From: Candidatus Woesearchaeota archaeon
GTDB lineage: Archaea; Nanobdellota; Nanobdellia; Woesearchaeales; JACQSR01
Reading direction: 5' to 3'
Length of the DNA: 5,915 nt
Assembly: GCA_023255615.1 (NCBI GenBank)
Contig: JAHFLI010000069.1
Location: forward strand, 1 to 5,915
Positions 1 to 4,601 of this stretch are shown in pieces. The translations under genes were made by a program, and so were the position numbers. The notes under the pieces are model-generated. The model was given only the letters and a program-made list of their open reading frames with translations, did not search any database and was not told the DNA's origin. The stretch's first letter is position 1. Each line of letters starts with the position of its first letter.

Positions 1-1
1 T

Positions 2-154
2 GGAGTTCGTAGTAAGGTATATGCAGTAAAACCGGGAAACCCTGCTAACGTCGGATGGGAAACTGAAGTACTTAAAATTAATGATCTTGAGGATTATACG
101 GAAACAGATTTTGGAAAGGACATCGTGTTGCGACATGGAGTCGAGCAAACTTAA
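2..154 (+). CDS. Partial coding segment, unknown function, probably the upstream part of a frameshifted gene
   Basis: The second reading frame is open from the window edge to a TAA at 152-154, giving 50 residues that begin GVRSKVYAVKPG and end LRHGVEQT. The composition is that of a real soluble protein: charged, with VKPGNPANVGWETE followed by an acidic stretch around residues 28-40. The same bases read as frequent stops or low-complexity sequence in the other two frames. The start lies outside the window. No family is recognised. The next frame becomes coding just downstream with no convincing new start, so I infer that this and the following segment are two halves of one gene broken by a single-base loss (or a two-base gain) near 140-154. 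It could equally be a true C-terminus followed by a separate gene. Coding status is fairly sure; the relation to the downstream segment is uncertain. Confidence 0.6.
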   Translation, partial: GVRSKVYAVKPGNPANVGWETEVLKINDLEDYTETDFGKDIVLRHGVEQT

Positions 155-190
155 TTCGATCGAGAGACGGGATCGATGATCGAGTTTATA
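140..190 (+). other. Apparent frameshift junction with clustered GATCGA repeats
   Basis: Coding signal moves from the second frame (stop TAA at 152-154) to the first frame, a -1 (or +2) change. Adding one T in the ACTTAATT stretch around 151 would read through as ...EQTLIRSRDGIDDRVYNG. The junction is followed by three GATCGA copies: GATCGAG at 158-164, then a near-perfect 7-base tandem pair GATCGAT/GATCGAG at 171-184. No classical slippery heptamer is in frame at the stop, so a mutation or assembly error is more likely than programmed frameshifting. Confidence 0.45.
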
Positions 191-270
191 ATGGCTTTCA
201 TCCAAAAGACCACCCTCAACCAACAGGGGAATTACTGGTCAGTCTCCCGTCTCCAACTGATGTTGGTTAC

Positions 271-891
271 ATGGTTGACGCAGCTACACAACATAGGAAT
301 ATCTTTTATGAAGATTTAGTCGATATGAATAGTAGGTCTGAAGGAGTTGAAATTCAGAATGGTTTAACAGTAACGCCTGCCATGCATAGAACTCCTACTC
401 TTCGTGTAAAGAATCTTGCTTTAGTTCACGTTGATCAATCAACGTTAGATGGAGCTGAAGGTACTGCTGGAAATCGACCTCTAGTTTATGGGCATTACAA
501 TGCTCTTGTTGGTGCCGGTCTTCTTTCTCGATTGTTTAGGTTCACGGAGTTGGCTGTTCTTGGCTTGCCAAGTATCCAATTTCACACGCCTGCGACTGAA
601 AATTCAACGTATCGTGCACGATTTCGTGTTGTTGATATTCCAACTACCCATTATGCGAACAAACCACATGCGGGCGTTGTAACTCTTGAGATTAAATTAT
701 CAACCACTCCATCGAGAGATACGGTTGCATATGCCAAAAGTCGGGTTTCACTAATGGGCGAGGATGAAAAGAAAAAATTTAAATTCCTTGTTGAAGCAGC
801 AAAAGGAGCAGATGCCGGCAATAACGTTACGCTTGATTGCGCAACAATTCAAAGAACAGTCCAGGTTTTGAGAAGAGATCATCTCAAATAA
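271..891 (+). CDS. Hypothetical protein (C-terminal part); weak resemblance to hotdog-fold MaoC-like dehydratases
   Basis: ATG at 271 is the only conventional start in this frame and gives 206 residues. However, the frame is open back to 91, and its codons from about 181 (RVYNGFHPKDHPQPTGE, then LLVSLPSP) look coding. No Shine-Dalgarno or well-spaced TATA serves the 271 ATG, so the true protein probably starts upstream and is continuous with the 2-154 segment. I do not recognise the family with confidence. Residues 52-90 (HVDQSTLDGAEGTAGNRP, then LVYGHYNALVGAGLLSRLF) and the strand-rich 112-162 region (YRARFRVVDIP, VTLEIKL, DTVAYAKSRVSLMG) recall the helix and sheet of MaoC-like hotdog domains. 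The catalytic Asp-His of hydratases is not clearly present, so activity cannot be assigned. The end is lysine-rich and polar, with no membrane segment. It converges on cysS, with 11 bases between the stop codons. Confidence 0.6.
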   Translation: MVDAATQHRNIFYEDLVDMNSRSEGVEIQNGLTVTPAMHRTPTLRVKNLALVHVDQSTLDGAEGTAGNRPLVYGHYNALVGAGLLSRLFRFTELAVLGLPSIQFHTPATENSTYRARFRVVDIPTTHYANKPHAGVVTLEIKLSTTPSRDTVAYAKSRVSLMGEDEKKKFKFLVEAAKGADAGNNVTLDCATIQRTVQVLRRDHLK

Positions 892-903
892 TTCTAATTA
901 TTT
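886..903. terminator. AT-rich inverted repeat between convergent genes, possible bidirectional terminator
   Basis: AAATAATT (886-893) and AATTATTT (896-903) form a perfect 8-base inverted repeat around CT. It spans the 11-base gap between the two convergent stop codons (TAA at 889-891 on + and TAA at 905-903 on -) and supplies short T-rich tracts in both directions. Archaeal termination relies mainly on T-rich sequence, and these tracts are short, so the role is tentative. The repeat may be a by-product of AT-rich composition. Confidence 0.3.
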
Positions 904-2252
904 TATGCTCGTCTCCATTTTACTCCTTGTGGAGTGTCGTCTAAAAGAATACCTTTTTGTTTTAATTGATCGCGAATGGAATCAGCAGCTTTGAAATCTT
1001 TTCGTTTTCGTGCATCTTCTCGTTTCTGAATTAATGTCTCAATCTCCTCATTGATGTTTTCATCTTCTTTTTTCAGAATTCCTAGCACTGAATCTATGTC
1101 AACAAGAAAATCATATGCTTCTTTTCCATTTCCTATTTTATTCACTTCTTTAATCATTTCAAATAGCGAAGCAATGGCATTCGGCGTGTCAAAATCATCG
1201 TCCATTGCAGCGATAAATTCCTTCTTGTATTTTTCAACAATCTTCTTGACTTTTGGATTGGGCTGCGCATCTTTATTTGCGTACATAAAATTATCAATTC
1301 TCTCCAATGAATTCTTTGCCTGGATAATATTCTCCTCAGAAAAATCAATTTCAGAGCGATAATGAGTTTCCAAAAAGAAAAAGCGAATTGCACGGGCATC
1401 ATAGCGTTTCAATGCTTCTGCCGCAGTTAACATATTTCCTATACTCTTGCTCATTTTATCTTTGTTAATGTTCAAGAACGCACTCTGTAACCAGTAATGA
1501 ACGTATTTTTTCTTCGTCGCACATTCTGCTTGTGCAATTTCATTTTCATGATGAGGAAAGATTAAATCTTTGCCGCCTGAATGAATGTCAAAGGTATCTC
1601 CTAAGTAATGAGTATTCATTGCAGAACATTCAATATGCCAACCAGGTCGTCCTTTTCCCCATGGAGAATCCCACGAAGGTTCATGAGGCTTTTCCTTTTT
1701 CCACAATGCAAAATCTAACGGATCGTTTTTCTTCTCATTAATATCAACGCGTGCTCCTTTCTTTAAATCATCAATGTGCTGCTTTGATAATTTTCCATAG
1801 TTCTTACATGTGGAGACATCGAAATAGACCCCATCAACTGTTTCATACGCACATCCATTCGATTGGATTTTTTTAATTTGATCAATAATCTGCTTAATAT
1901 GCTCCGTCGCTTTGGGATGCACCGTTGCTGGTTTAATGCGTAATTTTTGCGCATCTTCCTCATATTGTTTGATAAAGGTGGTTGCTAACTCTTTGACTGA
2001 AATCCCGAGCTCTTTTGCTCGGTTAATCATTTTATCATCAATATCCGTATAATTTTGTACAAATCTCACATTAAAACCGCGATACTCAAGATATTTTCTG
2101 ATGATGTCAAAACACACTGCATTGCGTGCATTGCCAATGTGAATAAAATTATACACCGTAGGACCGCAATTATACCATGTAACAATTCCTTCTTTTATCG
2201 GTTTGAAGGTTTCTTTCTTTTTTGTTAGCGTGTTGTAGACTTTGATTGCCAT
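903..2252 (-). CDS. cysS: Cysteinyl-tRNA synthetase (CysRS)
   Basis: This class I aminoacyl-tRNA synthetase activates cysteine with ATP and charges tRNA-Cys in the cytoplasm. At 449 residues it is full length for the family (E. coli has 461). The class I signatures are intact: HIGN at residues 38-41 and KMSKS at 266-270. The zinc site that discriminates cysteine is present as C29, C209, H234 and E238, matching the E. coli ligands C28, C209, H234 and E238. TWYNCGPTVY, GWHIECSAM and FPHHENEIAQ are typical CysRS blocks. The C-terminus (KREDARKRKDFKAADSIRDQ ... LLDDTPQGVKWRR) is the canonical CysRS tail. The ATG at 2252 lies inside the end of cysE (28-base overlap) and has only a weak upstream match (TTTGATGAAAA), so translation is probably coupled to cysE. 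Adjacent cysE and cysS, as in Bacillus, point to a bacterial-type gene pair. The identification is secure. Confidence 0.98.
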   Translation of the reverse strand: MAIKVYNTLTKKKETFKPIKEGIVTWYNCGPTVYNFIHIGNARNAVCFDIIRKYLEYRGFNVRFVQNYTDIDDKMINRAKELGISVKELATTFIKQYEEDAQKLRIKPATVHPKATEHIKQIIDQIKKIQSNGCAYETVDGVYFDVSTCKNYGKLSKQHIDDLKKGARVDINEKKNDPLDFALWKKEKPHEPSWDSPWGKGRPGWHIECSAMNTHYLGDTFDIHSGGKDLIFPHHENEIAQAECATKKKYVHYWLQSAFLNINKDKMSKSIGNMLTAAEALKRYDARAIRFFFLETHYRSEIDFSEENIIQAKNSLERIDNFMYANKDAQPNPKVKKIVEKYKKEFIAAMDDDFDTPNAIASLFEMIKEVNKIGNGKEAYDFLVDIDSVLGILKKEDENINEEIETLIQKREDARKRKDFKAADSIRDQLKQKGILLDDTPQGVKWRRA

Positions 2253-2839
2253 TTTTCATCAAACCATTCTTTGGGCGGTATTTTAATCTTTCTTACTTCA
2301 TCACTCGACACATCTTTTCCGAGCTCGACGATTTTATGTGCTAATTCAGAAACAATGATTGAATTTGGAGGAACATCGCTAATAACTAATGCGTGCGCGC
2401 CAATTTTAGAATTTTTTCCTATCGTGACCGGACCAAGAATAGTACATCCAACACCGAGTGTGACATTATGTTCAACAGTAGGATGTCTTTTGTGTCCTTT
2501 TTTATCAACCCACCACCCATGACCGCCTAAGGTAACACCGTGATACATCATGACATCATTTCCAATGGCCGCAGTTTCTCCAATGACAATTCCTGTTCCG
2601 TGATCAATAAACACTCGTTTTCCGATCGTTGCGCCTGGATGAATTTCAATCTTCGTCAAGAAACGACCAATTTGAGAAATAAGACGAGGGATAAATGGAA
2701 TATGCAAACGATAGAACGCATGTGCGATTCGATGAAACCATATCGCATGTACTCCTTGGTAGAGAAAGACTTCTAAAAAATTGATCCCTTTTTTCAACGC
2801 AGGATCTTTCCGGAATGCCGTCCTGATGTTATCGAACAT
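2225..2839 (-). CDS. cysE: Serine O-acetyltransferase (SAT)
   Basis: It acetylates L-serine with acetyl-CoA to O-acetylserine, the first step of the cysteine route completed by O-acetylserine sulfhydrylase (not in this window). The 204-residue protein has a short helical N-terminus (1-60, with KDPA at 11-14) and a left-handed beta-helix hexapeptide domain. Key motifs are IEIHPGA (64-70), DHGTGIVIGETA (79-90), VTLGG (102-106) and RHP (118-120). His80 corresponds to the catalytic His158 of E. coli SAT; Glu65, 15 residues earlier, replaces its partner Asp143, as in many short SATs; His119 matches His193. The loop between VTLGG and RHP is longer than in E. coli (GHGWWVDKKGHK). I chose the ATG at 2839 (MFDNIRTAFRKDPALKKG). 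The open frame runs 37 codons further upstream, but only through the tRNA-Cys gene, so those codons are not protein. The ATG is 4 bases after the tRNA, and the preceding bases are pyrimidines with no Shine-Dalgarno. Confidence 0.95.
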   Translation of the reverse strand: MFDNIRTAFRKDPALKKGINFLEVFLYQGVHAIWFHRIAHAFYRLHIPFIPRLISQIGRFLTKIEIHPGATIGKRVFIDHGTGIVIGETAAIGNDVMMYHGVTLGGHGWWVDKKGHKRHPTVEHNVTLGVGCTILGPVTIGKNSKIGAHALVISDVPPNSIIVSELAHKIVELGKDVSSDEVRKIKIPPKEWFDEKWQSKSTTR

Positions 2840-2843
2840 GGTA

Positions 2844-2916
2844 AGGGAGGAATGGGACTCGAACCCATGAATAATCGCTCTGCAGGCGATCGCCTTGGCC
2901 GCTTGGCTACCCTCCC
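2844..2916 (-). tRNA. tRNA-Cys (anticodon GCA)
   Basis: The 73-nucleotide tRNA folds without an intron. The acceptor stem GGGAGGG pairs with UCCUCCC (one G-U at 7-66). The D-arm has GCC/GGC with A14, G15, G18G19 and A21. The anticodon stem AUCGC/GCGAU carries the loop CUGCAGA, giving anticodon GCA. The variable loop is UAUUC, and the T-arm AUGGG/CCCAU has loop UUCGAGU. The discriminator is U73, which together with GCA is the classic identity set for CysRS; G15-C48 can form the Levitt pair. CCA is not encoded: U73 is followed by UACC and then the cysE AUG. The 5' end lies about 75 bases below a TTTATAAA box, which implies a leader of about 48 bases removed by RNase P. The gene is on the same strand as cysE and cysS and should be co-transcribed with them. 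Confidence 0.97.
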
Positions 2917-2986
2917 GACTACAACAATGAAAGAATTCTACCGACAACAAATCGCGTCAATCATATGAGCTGATAATAGTATCTTT

Positions 2987-2994
2987 TTTATAAA
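2987..2994 (-). promoter_or_regulatory. Archaeal TATA box for the tRNA-Cys-cysE-cysS unit
   Basis: TTTATAAA lies in the 84-base gap between the NIL gene stop (3001) and the tRNA 5' end (2916). With usual archaeal spacing, transcription on the minus strand would start near 2964, leaving about 48 bases ahead of the tRNA. No better TATA sits at the closer position around 2942, and there is no clear T-tract terminator after the NIL gene, so read-through from that gene is also possible. The box is palindromic, so direction is inferred from context only. Confidence 0.5.
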
Positions 2995-3000
2995 TGTTCC

Positions 3001-3222
3001 TTATTTAATGGTTACTTCAACAGCCAAACTTTTAAGATATTTGATGGCCGCATCAACTTTTTCTTTTTTTCCTGATAACTCTAATTCTAAGTAGCCGCGT
3101 TGATTAGTTACATCAGCTTTGTGAATATTAGGGATAACGTTGTAATTAGTCGTTAGTTTGTACAAAATCGGTTCCTTGATTAATTTCTTTGGAAAGATGC
3201 AATCCATCATTACTTTTCCCAT
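3001..3222 (-). CDS. Stand-alone NIL-domain protein (ferredoxin-type NIL / methionine-transporter NIL family)
   Basis: The 73 residues form one small alpha/beta NIL domain. A first strand (MDCIFP, 6-11) leads to a helix with KEPILYKL (16-23), then the signature region VIPNIHKADV (29-38; the usual N-I-L reads N-I-H), the hairpin RGYLELELSG (42-51), the helix KVDAAIKYLKSL (55-66) and the last strand VEVTIK. NIL domains occur at the C-terminus of methionine ABC transporter ATPases, where they bind methionine, and fused to ferredoxin domains in methanogens, where NIL-Fer proteins take part in sulfide-dependent homocysteine synthesis. Here both the ferredoxin and ATPase parts are absent, leaving a possible small ligand sensor or sulfur-related partner. 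The ATG at 3222 is supported by GGTGATC two bases upstream, matching the archaeal anti-Shine-Dalgarno. It lies just upstream of tRNA-Cys, cysE and cysS on the same strand, which favours a sulfur amino-acid role (inferred). The domain call is firm; the function is not known. Confidence 0.85.
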   Translation of the reverse strand: MGKVMMDCIFPKKLIKEPILYKLTTNYNVIPNIHKADVTNQRGYLELELSGKKEKVDAAIKYLKSLAVEVTIK

Positions 3223-3224
3223 AC

Positions 3225-3231
3225 GATCACC
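3225..3231 (-). promoter_or_regulatory. Extended Shine-Dalgarno of the NIL gene
   Basis: Read on the minus strand, GGTGATC lies two bases before the ATG at 3222. It matches seven consecutive bases of the complement of the standard 16S rRNA 3' end (AGGAGGTGATCC). It fixes the start of the NIL gene and contrasts with the nearby plus-strand genes, which have no such site and appear leaderless. Confidence 0.7.
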
Positions 3232-3252
3232 CTTTTTTTTGATTCGCTAAAT

Positions 3253-3262
3253 GTTTATAAAC
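3253..3262. promoter_or_regulatory. Palindromic archaeal TATA box, probable shared divergent promoter
   Basis: GTTTATAAAC is a perfect 10-base palindrome in the 60-base gap between the divergent NIL gene and thiL. Towards thiL its centre is about 25.5 bases from the ATG at 3283, so the message would begin at or next to the start codon. Towards the NIL gene the centre is about 35.5 bases from the ATG at 3222, predicting a leader of about 10 bases that just includes the GGTGATC site. No second TATA is visible in the gap, so one element may serve both genes. Confidence 0.7.
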
Positions 3263-3282
3263 CTTGTGAATTTCATGTCAGT

Positions 3283-4224
3283 ATGAAAATCGATATTCTT
3301 GGCGGAGAATTTTCTTTGATCAAGAAGATGGTAAAAGGATTTTCTCAGAAAAAAGCCGTAGTTGGAATCGGAGATGATGCTGCCGTTATTCGTGTTGGAA
3401 AAAAATTGTTGTGTATTTCAACGGATACGATGGTAGAGGGCACTCATTTTTCTTTTAATTACTTTACTCCATTGCAAGTTGGAAAAAAAGCTATTGAATC
3501 CAATGTCTCTGATATTGCAGCGATGGGCGGCATTCCACACTATATTACTGTTGCATTAACCGTAAAGAAAAATACCGACGTAAACAATGTTGAGGAGTTA
3601 TATCACGGAATAAAACAATGTTGTCAACGCTATTCTCTTTCATTGATTGGAGGAGATACAACAGTCGGTCCTTGTCTTTCAATAACGGTTACCATCATCG
3701 GAGAAGTAACTTCAAAAAATCTCTGCAAACGATCTGATGCACAACCGGGAGACTTCATTATGGTTTCTGGTGATGTAGGAAAATCGGAAGCGGGATTGCA
3801 ATTATTAAAAAAAGGATTAACGGGAAAAGCAATTCATTTTCATCTAGAACCATGCGCGCGATTAGATTTTTCAAAAAAATATTCTTCGTTTATCAATGCG
3901 ATGGAGGATGTTTCGGATGGATTGGCATCTGAAATACGAAATATGTGCGAGCAGAGTCATGTTGGGGCTATTATTTTCAAAGAAAATTTGCCGTTATCGC
4001 ATGCAACGATTGAAGCGGCACATCGTCTCCATCAACATCCGTATGACTATGCCCTTTTCGGTGGCGAAGATTATGAGTTAGTGTTTACTGTTTCCGAAAA
4101 AAATCTTTCAAAAGTTCCTGGGTTTTTGGTTGGCGAAATAACGAAGAGAAAAGGAATTCGACTCTTTGAAAAAGGAAAAGAAATGCCTCTTCTTCACTTT
4201 GGGTATGATCATTTCATAAAATGA
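3283..4224 (+). CDS. thiL: Thiamine-monophosphate kinase
   Basis: ThiL phosphorylates thiamine monophosphate with ATP to thiamine diphosphate, the active cofactor, in the cytoplasm. At 313 residues it is full length for the family. It belongs to the PurM/SelD-like ATP-binding superfamily, and the characteristic blocks appear in order: VVGIGDDAAV (26-35), STDTMVEGTHF (46-56), NVSDIAAMGG (74-83, Mg/ATP site), IGGDTT (122-127), EDVSDGLASE (208-217), FGGEDYELVF (259-268) and a terminal GYDHF. The start has no Shine-Dalgarno; a TATA box at 3254-3261 puts the transcription start at the ATG, so the message is probably leaderless. The stop is the first of three consecutive in-frame stops, TGATGATAA (4222-4230). 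No thiamine synthesis genes lie beside it, so its substrate may come from salvage or from genes elsewhere. The identification is secure. Confidence 0.97.
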   Translation: MKIDILGGEFSLIKKMVKGFSQKKAVVGIGDDAAVIRVGKKLLCISTDTMVEGTHFSFNYFTPLQVGKKAIESNVSDIAAMGGIPHYITVALTVKKNTDVNNVEELYHGIKQCCQRYSLSLIGGDTTVGPCLSITVTIIGEVTSKNLCKRSDAQPGDFIMVSGDVGKSEAGLQLLKKGLTGKAIHFHLEPCARLDFSKKYSSFINAMEDVSDGLASEIRNMCEQSHVGAIIFKENLPLSHATIEAAHRLHQHPYDYALFGGEDYELVFTVSEKNLSKVPGFLVGEITKRKGIRLFEKGKEMPLLHFGYDHFIK

Positions 4225-4266
4225 TGATAATTGTATACCAGTATTTCTAAGTATATTGTAGATGGG

Positions 4267-4284
4267 GGAAACCAAACGGAAACC
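4267..4284 (+). repeat. Direct repeat GGAAACC x2 with 11-base period
   Basis: GGAAACC occurs at 4267-4273 and again at 4278-4284, start to start 11 bases, about one helical turn. The second copy directly abuts the TTAAAA element, at the BRE position. This could be a regulator half-site pair on one face of the helix, or chance. Confidence 0.35.
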
Positions 4285-4292
4285 TTAAAAGG
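4285..4292 (+). promoter_or_regulatory. Probable TATA-like element (TTAAAAGG) of the 81-residue gene
   Basis: The TTAAAA core (4285-4290) is centred 25.5 bases before the ATG at 4313, the same distance as the clear thiL TATA to its start. It is preceded by a purine-rich GGAAACC that could act as a BRE. The match to TTTATA is imperfect, so this rests mainly on spacing. Confidence 0.4.
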
Positions 4293-4312
4293 AAGTAATC
4301 CCATGAAGACGT

Positions 4313-4558
4313 ATGGTTGTTAGGGAGCGTGTGTGGGGCAAGATGAAGGAAAAATTTCCTTCGTCCGCTTCCTATTGTGATTATCTTCTCTTTGAAATTC
4401 AACAATGTTTGGTGGACATCAATGATTTACGTGAAAAAAAGTCAGATATTAAGGAAAATTCTGCGCGATTACATGTGTTCGTCAACGCATTAATGAATGA
4501 ACAGAATGTTGATGAGAAACTCATTGAAAAAATGCATTCTACGGTGCTGAACTCGTGA
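4313..4558 (+). CDS. Small helical hypothetical protein
   Basis: The 81-residue protein is not recognised. It is predicted by eye to be almost entirely alpha-helical. A basic start (MVVRERVWGKMKEKF) is followed by an amphipathic stretch YCDYLLFEIQQCLVDINDL (21-39), a highly charged segment REKKSDIKENSARLH (40-54) and a second helix with ALMNEQNVDEKLIEKMH. There is no signal peptide, membrane segment or metal-binding pattern. I prefer the ATG at 4313 because a TATA-like TTAAAA lies 25.5 bases upstream, which would give a leaderless message; an internal ATG at 4343 (MKEKFPSS) is the alternative. No competing long frame overlaps it. It follows thiL by 88 bases and precedes another hypothetical gene by 43, with nothing to tie it functionally to either. 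A small helical-hairpin or coiled-coil oligomer is possible. It is a moderately supported gene of unknown function. Confidence 0.6.
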   Translation: MVVRERVWGKMKEKFPSSASYCDYLLFEIQQCLVDINDLREKKSDIKENSARLHVFVNALMNEQNVDEKLIEKMHSTVLNS

Positions 4559-4570
4559 AGAATCCTTAAG

Positions 4571-4578
4571 TTTTATAA
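4571..4578 (+). promoter_or_regulatory. Archaeal TATA box of the 129-residue gene
   Basis: TTTTATAA sits in the 43-base gap before the ATG at 4602, with its centre about 26-27 bases upstream. The transcription start would fall at or within a base or two of the ATG, again a leaderless arrangement, and there is no Shine-Dalgarno. Confidence 0.65.
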
Positions 4579-4601
4579 CCTTTTCTCACTTCCTCGCTTG
4601 T

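Noticed and set aside
145..157. Programmed -1 frameshifting at CAAACTTAA.
   Set aside because: No X-XXY-YYZ slippery heptamer is in the correct phase and no obvious downstream stem or pseudoknot follows; an indel is more likely.
184..191. TTTATAAT as a promoter for a separate gene starting at 271.
   Set aside because: The spacing to the 271 ATG (over 80 bases) does not fit the leaderless pattern of the other genes, and the bases read naturally as codons (RVYNG) in the coding frame.
488..682. Alternative plus-strand frame of 64 residues inside the first gene, hydrophobic at its start.
   Set aside because: It lies wholly within the longer coding frame, has no ribosome site or promoter of its own, and its composition fits an out-of-frame reading.
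1051..1362. Plus-strand frame of 103 residues within cysS.
   Set aside because: It is the antisense shadow of a strongly conserved synthetase gene; its serine- and phenylalanine-rich composition is that of a reverse translation of Lys/Glu-rich coding sequence.
4220..4290. ATGATGA at the end of thiL resembles the C box of an archaeal C/D sRNA.
   Set aside because: No CUGA D box follows at a suitable distance and no guide-like architecture is visible; the motif arises from the tandem stop codons TGATGATAA.
4303..4323. Six-codon frame MKTYGC preceded by GGAAG, a possible leader peptide before the 81-residue gene.
   Set aside because: It would overlap the downstream start, and with transcription predicted to begin near 4313 it would not be in the message; chance is the simpler reading.
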